From Saprospiraceae bacterium (GTDB lineage Bacteria > Bacteroidota > Bacteroidia > Chitinophagales > Saprospiraceae): a stretch of DNA of 64,000 nucleotides. The position numbers were made by a program, and so were the translations under genes. This document shows, one piece after another, positions 9,858 to 17,786 of the stretch. Within the stretch, counting starts at the first letter, position 1, and each line of letters begins with the position of its first letter. The notes under the pieces are model-generated. The model had not been told where the DNA came from and searched no databases. It saw only the letters and a list, made by a program, of their open reading frames with translations. Location: the NCBI GenBank assembly GCA_020630495.1, contig JAHDBH010000002.1, forward strand, positions 3,273 through 67,272, read 5' to 3'.

Positions 9858-11283
9858 ATCATGGGTGATAGCATCAGGTCACAAGATCACCAGCGAGGCA
9901 GGTGGTGAGGTGATGCGAGCTGGGGGAAATGCCTACGATGCACTCATTGCGGCCTACCTATCTGCTTGCACAGCAGAGCCTGCCATGGCATCTATGGGAG
10001 CCGGTGCCCTGATACTGCATCAGCAATCTGGTCAAAAGGTCGTCTATACAGATGCATTCTGTCAGACGCCTCAGCGCAAAGGCACTGACAAAGCCACTAA
10101 TCCGATTACTGTCAGCTGGGACGCGGTGGATGAAATATATCATACTGGGGCTGCAAGTGTCGCAGTGCCAGGCGTGATGATGGGACTATGGAATCTACAT
10201 CGGAGATATGGGCACATGACCTGGAAAGAATGCTGCCTACTAGGGCGTGATGTAGCCTCTAGTGGAGTAGCGCTCAACAGCTTTCAGCATCTAGATATCA
10301 ATCTACTACGGGATATATTCGCTCAATCGACTGACCTATCCGCTGCTGTGCTGGATGATCAGGGCGAGGTAAGGCCTATAGGATCACTGATCAGAATACC
10401 TGATCTCGCCGCGAGCATAGATGTCATAGCCCATGAAGGAATCGATATCTTATACCAGGGCGAAATAGCTCATGCAATCGCCGAGATCACAGGTGATGAG
10501 GGCCACTTGCGCGTCGCAGACTTGCAGCAGTACAGGACTATAGATTCGACTCCGCTACATTTCCTTTGGAAAGGTCACTCTATCTATACACCAGATAAGC
10601 CTAGCCTTGGCGGCTACATACTTGCTGCTCTCCTCCATGAGGTGCACACGCTAGATCTGCTCGTGCCCAGATTGGCACAGGTGCGAAGATGCGGTACGGA
10701 TCTAGCAGCGCTCGCTGAGATATCAGGAATCAACGCAAAGAACAGCCAGCAGTCTATCGCTGGTGGTACTTCCCATATGTCTATTGCTGACGCCAAAGGA
10801 AATCACGTCTGTATGAGCTTCTCACTTGGCGAAGGTAGCGGCGTAGTAGTGCCTGGTACAGGCATTCATCTCAATAATATGCTAGGCGAGCCATCTCTAC
10901 TCCCAGATGGCATAGGTAGTTGGATCCCTGCGAGCCGTCTGCGCAGTATGATGACCCCACTGATAGCTGTGAGTGATCAGGATACAGTGCTAGCTGGCAC
11001 AGGCGGCGCTGATCGTATACCTTACATCCTGGCCCAGTTTCTTGTGCGTTTCTTAAAAAGCAGCAATCTAGAAGAAGCCATCAAAGCTCCAAGATGTAAT
11101 CTCGCACACGGTACATTCCATACAGAGCCAGGATGGTCGGAGTCTATCGCAGAACAGGCTACCCAGAGTATATGGACAGAGCGCAATATGTACTTTGGCG
11201 GAGTGCATGCGATAGCGTCAAGCGCAAATGACACCTTGGGATCGGCCGACAATCGCCGTGAAGGATGTGTGCTGCGGGGGTAA
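9850..11283 (+). CDS. ggt: Gamma-glutamyltranspeptidase family protein
   Basis: GGNAYDALIAAYLSACTAEPAMASMG and the autocleavage-type threonine motif GGTSHMSIAD; GTG start overlapping the previous gene. Confidence 0.88.
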   Translation: MSRSWVIASGHKITSEAGGEVMRAGGNAYDALIAAYLSACTAEPAMASMGAGALILHQQSGQKVVYTDAFCQTPQRKGTDKATNPITVSWDAVDEIYHTGAASVAVPGVMMGLWNLHRRYGHMTWKECCLLGRDVASSGVALNSFQHLDINLLRDIFAQSTDLSAAVLDDQGEVRPIGSLIRIPDLAASIDVIAHEGIDILYQGEIAHAIAEITGDEGHLRVADLQQYRTIDSTPLHFLWKGHSIYTPDKPSLGGYILAALLHEVHTLDLLVPRLAQVRRCGTDLAALAEISGINAKNSQQSIAGGTSHMSIADAKGNHVCMSFSLGEGSGVVVPGTGIHLNNMLGEPSLLPDGIGSWIPASRLRSMMTPLIAVSDQDTVLAGTGGADRIPYILAQFLVRFLKSSNLEEAIKAPRCNLAHGTFHTEPGWSESIAEQATQSIWTERNMYFGGVHAIASSANDTLGSADNRREGCVLRG

Positions 11284-11371
11284 GCAGCACTTTACGATTT
11301 ATGGTATGTACTAATTTCTCTTTGAGTCAATCTTAGATCTTTTCTTCTTTCTTGCCTATGGCAAAAAAAAT

Positions 11372-11399
11372 AAAGGCAGCACGGGGTAGTGCTGCCTTT
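11372..11399 (-). terminator. Rho-independent terminator
   Basis: AAAGGCAGCAC-GGGGTA-GTGCTGCCTTT, 11 bp perfect stem; T-run on the minus strand (ATTTTTTTTGCC). Confidence 0.85.
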
Positions 11400-11437
11400 G
11401 ACCAAGGTTTTTTGGCGTGTGCTCCAGTGAGCATATC

Positions 11438-11659
11438 TTATAATCCCATACCCAGAATGCCTACCACAGACATCGTCATGGTCAATACATAGAGACTGAT
11501 CCATGTAAGTCTGGCGCTGATCTTTACTTCCTGAGCTAATTGCTCCCTTATGGTATTGTGAGCGTAAGAGAATCCTGCATTGGATCGTAGATCTGTGGAG
11601 GCGAAGTAATTACTCTTAGGAGATTGGAGTCTGGACCACTGGATAGATAGATTTCTCAT
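11438..11659 (-). CDS. Small hypothetical protein with C-terminal TM segment
   Basis: 73-aa ORF followed by a strong minus-strand terminator at 11372-11399. Confidence 0.5.
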   Translation of the reverse strand: MRNLSIQWSRLQSPKSNYFASTDLRSNAGFSYAHNTIREQLAQEVKISARLTWISLYVLTMTMSVVGILGMGL

Positions 11660-11946
11660 GATGTATTGGATCTGGGGGTTTAAAAAAAGTTGATAAATTA
11701 AATTGCTTTGTTGTCATGACCCTTTGGCCGCATTGACAAATCAAAGATGCCCCGTGGTCACACTGATCTCCACTCCGCTCGACGAATCCAAGTAGATTTT
11801 CGATGGAATAGGGTTAAAATCTATCGCTCCTAGGATTTTTATAATTCATTGAATATCAATAGATTATATAAATATAAAATTCTACTATAATTTTTACAAT
11901 TCACTCGTAATCAGTCTTTTAGATAACATATGTGAGAAAACAGAGG

Positions 11947-11964
11947 CATTTGCCCGAAAGGGCA
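11947..11964 (-). repeat. GAAA-hairpin motif copy 3 (noncoding)
   Basis: Plus strand CATTTGCCC-GAAA-GGGCA. Confidence 0.75.
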
Positions 11965-11977
11965 TATATTAGCTATC

Positions 11978-12652
11978 ATGTCTGTAAGTATTACTATCGA
12001 AGTCAACCCACAATGCTACCTCAGAGACCCACTGCAGACTAGCTTAGGAAAGCGCATCATACAGCACAGTATCGATGTATTGGCCGAGTCAGGATTTGAG
12101 GCATTTAATTTTAAGCAACTCGCTAAGGCGATGGGGTCTACGGAGGCCTCGATTTACCGATACTTTAAGAATAAGCACTACCTGCTGATATATCTGACGT
12201 CTTGGTACTGGGACTATATGAAATATCTGATCGAGATAGATATCCGCAATACTGTCTTACCAGCGGAGCGCCTGCAGCGAGCTCTGTCCACTGTCATAGC
12301 CGCTGCTGCGGAGCCTGATAGTGTAGAATTTGTCCATCAGAGAAGGTTGCACACCATCGTACTAGAAAACTATGGCAAGGCTTACCATACCAAGGATGTA
12401 GATCAGGAAAATCGTGCCGGGCTCTTTCGCAATTATAAGGAAGTCAGCAATCTGGTCGCAGATCTCATCTCAGCGGTGCGCGCTGACTTTGCCTATCCGC
12501 ATGCGCTGGCGACTAATCTGCTTACCATGGCACACGAGCATTACTACTATGCCGAGCATCTTCCGTCCTTGACAGAGATACAGCGTGACAATATCCCAGC
12601 AGAGATAGAGCAGATGCTACACTACTATGTAGAGCAGATGCTAGTCCGGTAG
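11978..12652 (+). CDS. TetR/AcrR-like transcriptional regulator
   Basis: HTH region GFEAFNFKQLAKAMGSTEASIYRYFKNKHYLLIYL. Confidence 0.9.
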   Translation: MSVSITIEVNPQCYLRDPLQTSLGKRIIQHSIDVLAESGFEAFNFKQLAKAMGSTEASIYRYFKNKHYLLIYLTSWYWDYMKYLIEIDIRNTVLPAERLQRALSTVIAAAAEPDSVEFVHQRRLHTIVLENYGKAYHTKDVDQENRAGLFRNYKEVSNLVADLISAVRADFAYPHALATNLLTMAHEHYYYAEHLPSLTEIQRDNIPAEIEQMLHYYVEQMLVR

Positions 12653-15600
12653 AGAAATCGCTTTTACTTCGCGCTCTCTGATGAGACGATTGTACTGAGG
12701 TATCATCTCTGTCTTGATCTGCTCATACCTGTCAAGCTGCTCATCTATCCTTGCTATCAACTCATCGCGCACTGCGATAGACTGTGCAGTGGGTGGTCCT
12801 TCACCCATCTGACTGAGGCTATTGAGATGGGCAAGCTTATTAGTGAGACGAATGGGAAAATTGAGCGGATCCTGTCCGCTGCGATTCTGCGTCTGATAGA
12901 GGGATTCTTCTATATCCGTCATCACGCTATCTATATCGCTTGCTAGTCCACGTATATCTTCCTCGTCCTCTGATAAGCGATGGTCATAAAATTCCATTTG
13001 TTCCCTTACCTGACGCATAGACTTGATAGCGCGATGCGCTTCATCAACTTTCTCATAGACACTCATTTCAAAATCGTACTGTGCCTGATAGTCAGCATCT
13101 TTCCACGACAGTCTGGGATCACTGTGTATGTGAAATGCTTGGGACGTCACGTCCTCACCATTCACAGAGAGGCGAGCGATGTATCCTCCAGGTTTTGCCA
13201 CGGGTCCGCTGAGGCTCGCCCACCATAAGATCATTCCATCAAATCGTGTAGCTGGCGGCAGTCGCATATCCCAAGAGAAAGTATTGGATCCGCTTTCTGG
13301 AGACCAACCTTCTGCACCCTTCTCGGCGGAGCTGAAGCTCCGCACAGTGTCCATCTGCTCTGTGAATATGGTCATGATGAGCGTGTCGTCCGTATGGACA
13401 CTGTCGATGTAGTAGTGTAGTTGCACGCCTGACGCATGATTAGTCCCAGCACTCCGTGAGCGACCTTGTCCACCGCGCATGCGATATGCTCCCTTGGCAG
13501 GATATATGACATAGTCGTCTGAGGACTGCACAGACAGCGTCCTGATAGCTGATAGATCGTCCATGATCCAGAGCGAGCGTCCCTGGGTGGCGACTACGAG
13601 AGACTCGTCCTTGGCCTTGAGATCCGTGATGGGCACCACTGGCAGATTGAGCTGCATGGGATACCATTGATTGCCATCATCGTAGCTCAGATACATGCCT
13701 GACTCGGTACCTGCGTACAGTAGCTCGGGTACTACTGGATCCACCTCTATGGCTCTGGTAAAGTGGGAGCGATCTATGCCCCGGTCGATCCTCTTCCACG
13801 TAGCTCCATAGTCTCTAGTACGGTAGAGATAAGGCTGATAGTCACCACTCTTATAGGAAGTGGCAGCGATGTAGCAGCCACCATCATGGTGCGGATCGGC
13901 TATGAGATCATTGATCTGAGCCCACTTGGGTAGGCCTGCGGGAGTCACTTCACTCCAGTTGTCGCCTCCATCTTGGCTCACATGGACCAGACCATCATCT
14001 GATCCAGTCCAGAGCACTCCCTGTATACGAGGCGACTCGGCTGCGGCAAAGATGGTGCAGTAGTATTCCACACTTGTATTGTCCTTGGTGATAGGGCCGC
14101 CACTGGATCCTAGCTTGGTACTGTCATTCCTGGTGAGATCGGGGCTGATGGTCTGCCAGCTCTGCCCCTCGTCCGTGCTCACGTGAAGATGATTGCTCGC
14201 TGTGTAGAGTCGATCGGCGGTATGCGGACTGAAGAAGATGGGAAAATTCCACTGAAATCTGTATTTCATCTCTTCAGCGCCGTGACCCATAGGATTGTCT
14301 GGCCATACATTGATGGCTCGCAATGCATCTGTGCGATGATCGAGTCGCGTAAGGAACCCATCGTAGCTACCGCCGTAGACGACTTCATTATTTTCGGGAT
14401 GGACTGCTATGTGTGCTGATTCTCCACCCGCTGTAGACTCCCAGTCGCGCTCTCCTATACTCCATCCTGTGGTACGGCTGGCGATTCTGATGGTGCTATT
14501 GTCCTGCTGTGCCGCATAGATGCGAAATGGAAATGCATGGTCCGTGGTCACCCGGTAAAACTGCGCTGTAGGCTGATTGTAATAGGTGGTCCAGTTTTCT
14601 CCTTTGTCCGTGGTGACTTGCGCACCGCCATCATCTGCGATCACCATCCGCTGATCATCATTGGGATCGATCCACAGATCATGGTGATCCCCGTGCGGCG
14701 TACCAAGTCGCTTCCAGCTCTTGCCGCCGTCAGAGGATTGATGATAGCCCACATTCATCACGTGTACATCATCTATGCTTTGTGTACCTGCATAGATGCG
14801 GGTGTAGTACCATGCACGCTGACGCAGAGATCTATCAGAATTGATGAGCTTCCATGAGTCTCCTCCGTCGTCAGATCTATAGACTCCGCCCTTGGCATTT
14901 TCTATGATGGCATAGATGCGATCTCCGTCCACGGGTGATACGGCCACCCCGCTGATACCCCATGTGCCGCCTGGCAGACCATCTCGGGCGGAGATATCCT
15001 CCCATGTGTCACCACCATCCATACTCTTCCACAGCGCAGATCCTTCTCCCCCTGAACTGAAGCTATAGGGTGTGCGCCTTACATTCCATGTGCTGGCATA
15101 CATGATACGATGATTGCTAGGGTCGTATGTGAGATCACAGGCTCCTGCATCTTGATTGACGTATAGGACTTGCTTCCATGTGACACCGCCGTCTAGTGAT
15201 TTGTAGATTCCCCGCTCTGATGTACCCTTGTAGATATCTCCTATCACTGCTGCGAGTACGATATCTGGATCATCAGGATGTACGCGGATCCGCGCGATGT
15301 GTCTGCTCTCTTTGAGCCCTATGCTCGTCCAGGTCTTGCCTGCATCTACAGACCGCCACATGCCATATCCGTAGGAGACATTACCCCGAAGGGTCTGCTC
15401 ACCGCCACCGACGTAGATGACATTGGGATCGCTTTGGCTCACCGCGATAGCTCCTATGGATCCACCGAAGTAGCCGTCGCTGATATTGTGCCAACTATTG
15501 CCTCCATCTGTAGTCTTCCACACTCCACCGCCTGTGCTGCCTTGGTAGTAGAGAAGTGGCTTTCCTTCTACACCTGCTACGGTACATGAACGGCCACCTC

Positions 15601-15769
15601 TATAGGGACCGATATGTCTCCACTCCAGAGCATCATATCGATGAAGTAAAGGATCCTCCATCACAGCTGCAGTACTGCTGCTACGCAATGCTTTTTTAGA
15701 CATTTTCCTTTGGGCGAAAGCCCCTATGCTCATAAGAGCCAAGAGAAATACAATGACAGACTTCTTCAT
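12641..15769 (-). CDS. Secreted sortilin/VPS10-like BNR-repeat (WD40/YVTN) protein
   Basis: Repeated SxDGGxTW motifs; signal peptide MKKSVIVFLLALMSIGAFAQ sets the start at 15769 rather than 15841. Confidence 0.88.
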   Translation of the reverse strand: MKKSVIVFLLALMSIGAFAQRKMSKKALRSSSTAAVMEDPLLHRYDALEWRHIGPYRGGRSCTVAGVEGKPLLYYQGSTGGGVWKTTDGGNSWHNISDGYFGGSIGAIAVSQSDPNVIYVGGGEQTLRGNVSYGYGMWRSVDAGKTWTSIGLKESRHIARIRVHPDDPDIVLAAVIGDIYKGTSERGIYKSLDGGVTWKQVLYVNQDAGACDLTYDPSNHRIMYASTWNVRRTPYSFSSGGEGSALWKSMDGGDTWEDISARDGLPGGTWGISGVAVSPVDGDRIYAIIENAKGGVYRSDDGGDSWKLINSDRSLRQRAWYYTRIYAGTQSIDDVHVMNVGYHQSSDGGKSWKRLGTPHGDHHDLWIDPNDDQRMVIADDGGAQVTTDKGENWTTYYNQPTAQFYRVTTDHAFPFRIYAAQQDNSTIRIASRTTGWSIGERDWESTAGGESAHIAVHPENNEVVYGGSYDGFLTRLDHRTDALRAINVWPDNPMGHGAEEMKYRFQWNFPIFFSPHTADRLYTASNHLHVSTDEGQSWQTISPDLTRNDSTKLGSSGGPITKDNTSVEYYCTIFAAAESPRIQGVLWTGSDDGLVHVSQDGGDNWSEVTPAGLPKWAQINDLIADPHHDGGCYIAATSYKSGDYQPYLYRTRDYGATWKRIDRGIDRSHFTRAIEVDPVVPELLYAGTESGMYLSYDDGNQWYPMQLNLPVVPITDLKAKDESLVVATQGRSLWIMDDLSAIRTLSVQSSDDYVIYPAKGAYRMRGGQGRSRSAGTNHASGVQLHYYIDSVHTDDTLIMTIFTEQMDTVRSFSSAEKGAEGWSPESGSNTFSWDMRLPPATRFDGMILWWASLSGPVAKPGGYIARLSVNGEDVTSQAFHIHSDPRLSWKDADYQAQYDFEMSVYEKVDEAHRAIKSMRQVREQMEFYDHRLSEDEEDIRGLASDIDSVMTDIEESLYQTQNRSGQDPLNFPIRLTNKLAHLNSLSQMGEGPPTAQSIAVRDELIARIDEQLDRYEQIKTEMIPQYNRLIREREVKAISLPD
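15708..15723 (-). repeat. GAAA-hairpin motif copy 4
   Basis: Plus strand CTTT-GGGC-GAAA-GCCC. Confidence 0.7.
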
Positions 15770-15809
15770 CTGACGAATATACGCATCCTCCCATCTCGGC
15801 ACACAATAA

Positions 15810-15837
15810 AGGGCCACCTTGCAAGCAAGATGACCCT
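15810..15837 (-). terminator. Terminator of the SusE/F-like gene
   Basis: AGGGCCACCTTGC-AA-GCAAGATGACCCT stem; short T-rich tail on the minus strand. Confidence 0.65.
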
Positions 15838-15863
15838 CCATATATCATGTCTATAATAGACTA

Positions 15864-17660
15864 CTACTTCACCATAAATTTCTTGCTGAGTAAGAAATTC
15901 TCTGAGCGAATCGTCACTATGTACATACCCGCACCAAGATCAGCCGTGTGAAGTGTCACCTGTGGAGCCGCCTCATGTAATGTCTGACGGATAGGCTTAC
16001 CTTGAAAATCGGAGAGCGTGATATCCATCTCACCCGTCACCTCTAGTACGCTCAGATCGATGGTGATCTGCTCGTCAGCTGGATTAGGAAATAGCAGGAT
16101 CGCCTCTGGCTTGATCAGATCACGAGTAGCTGATGACTCAGAGAAGATATACTCTCCACTTACATCATTAAATGCTATGTCATAGGTACCAGCTACTGGC
16201 TCGATGTTGGGTCCATTGGCTACACCTACTCCTGCCGGAAACTCTGCAGCCCCCCAGTTATTAGTCCATGCTGTGTCTGCTCTGAACTTCACTCCGCCAT
16301 CTTCTACATCAGCAAAGTTGCCCAGCTCTACGCCAGAGTATGACCATGCATTGACGTTTTCGCTGTCTTTTTCTAGGAAGAGATCTACAGCACCCATATC
16401 ACCGTCAGATGGCCACTCACCGAATGGACCAGACTTACCGACTAGCGCCATAGCGTCAAACTCTACGACGAGCTCAAAATTGTAAGCGCCCGAGACAGAG
16501 TTGAACGTGATGATATAGTCGCCTTCTGCGACTGGCACGAGAGCTCCATTTCGCTCTGCTACACCACTAGGAAAATCTCCGCCACCCCAGTTGATGGCTA
16601 GATCCTCATTAGCCACAAAGAGGAGATCACCGCTGGATAGATCCATGCGCACACTGTAGTCCTCGGCACTTAGCTTATCCATAGCAGATATGGTGGTGAA
16701 GTCACCATTGACCGCTGTACCCACGATACCCACTGTAGCGTAATCAATCAACTCAGTAAAGCTGTACTCCAGAGTCTCTACATTAAAGCTCACTCTGTAT
16801 CTTCCTGCGGTCACTGGGATATTATCTGGACTGTTTGATACTGCGATTCCGCTTGGAAAGTCCGTTCCGCCCCAGTTGTCTGCCCAGTCGTCATTAGCTC
16901 TGAACTTCACTTCACCATCTATGAGGTCTATATCTAGCTGATAGAGATTGGGATCATTGGCATCCTTGACCATATTAGTATCCGCATCCCAGCCTGAAGG
17001 TGTAGCGCTACCTATGAGACCGATGCTCTGGAAATTGACGTTTTCTCTAAATTCATAGATCAGCGTAGCTGTGTCAAATGTGATAAAGTACTCACCAGCT
17101 TGGTCGACGACTATGTTGCCCGCACTATTGTACTCCGCTGTATCCATAGGGAAATTACCGCCTCCCCAGTTGTCTGTCCAGTCATCATCAAGTCTAAACT
17201 TGCACTCACCAGCCACGAGATCGAGGACGATAAACCATGCATTAGGATTGCTCTGATCTGGATACATATTGATATCGCTATCCCATCCATTGGGCGTGGC
17301 ACTACCTATGATACCCATGGGTGACATGAGCTCAAATCGGTATTCTGGTACAGCTGTATCGAGCTCCACGTGATACTGACCTGCTATGACGGGGATATTG
17401 TCAAAGCTATTGAGGATGGCAGTGTCTGTAGGAAAATCAACGCCTCCCCAGCTGCGTGTCCAGTCATCATTTTCTCTGAACTTGGCTTCTCCATCTGTGA
17501 GAAAGATGTCAAGTTCCCAAGTCACAGAATCGCGCTGCACCATATTGGTATCTGCATCCCAGCCAAAGGGCGTAGCAGGTCCTATCATGCCTATGGAATG
17601 CTGTGCCATAAGCACTCCGCAGGAGATGGTTAATAGAAAAATGAGTAGATTTTTTTTCAT
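15864..17660 (-). CDS. SusE/SusF-like outer-surface starch-binding protein with T9SS sorting domain
   Basis: Five modules of type IGxIGxATPxGWDxDxNM...GEVKFRxNDDWxxNWGG..FP...AGxYxVxFdxxxxxYxF; C-terminal LLFPNPADEQITID...GMYIVTIRSENFLLSKKFMVK. Confidence 0.85.
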   Translation of the reverse strand: MKKNLLIFLLTISCGVLMAQHSIGMIGPATPFGWDADTNMVQRDSVTWELDIFLTDGEAKFRENDDWTRSWGGVDFPTDTAILNSFDNIPVIAGQYHVELDTAVPEYRFELMSPMGIIGSATPNGWDSDINMYPDQSNPNAWFIVLDLVAGECKFRLDDDWTDNWGGGNFPMDTAEYNSAGNIVVDQAGEYFITFDTATLIYEFRENVNFQSIGLIGSATPSGWDADTNMVKDANDPNLYQLDIDLIDGEVKFRANDDWADNWGGTDFPSGIAVSNSPDNIPVTAGRYRVSFNVETLEYSFTELIDYATVGIVGTAVNGDFTTISAMDKLSAEDYSVRMDLSSGDLLFVANEDLAINWGGGDFPSGVAERNGALVPVAEGDYIITFNSVSGAYNFELVVEFDAMALVGKSGPFGEWPSDGDMGAVDLFLEKDSENVNAWSYSGVELGNFADVEDGGVKFRADTAWTNNWGAAEFPAGVGVANGPNIEPVAGTYDIAFNDVSGEYIFSESSATRDLIKPEAILLFPNPADEQITIDLSVLEVTGEMDITLSDFQGKPIRQTLHEAAPQVTLHTADLGAGMYIVTIRSENFLLSKKFMVK

Positions 17661-17786
17661 GACGTTGTAGTATTAAGAGTGAAGAGTTAAACAAATGAGT
17701 CATCTGGTCACGAGATAGTGTACCACTGACACGAAGATAATTAAAGTGTAAGTATATTTGATCAAATTGTTACTAAATCTCCTCTG

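Noticed and set aside
12641-15841. Listed start of the BNR-repeat protein at 15841
   Set aside because: The N-terminal 24 residues overlap the upstream gene's terminator hairpin, and the real signal peptide begins at 15769.
17753-17760. TATATTTG as a Bacteroidetes -7 box (TAnnTTTG) for susC
   Set aside because: The -7-like sequence is present, but I could not find a convincing -33 TTG at proper spacing, so no promoter was called.
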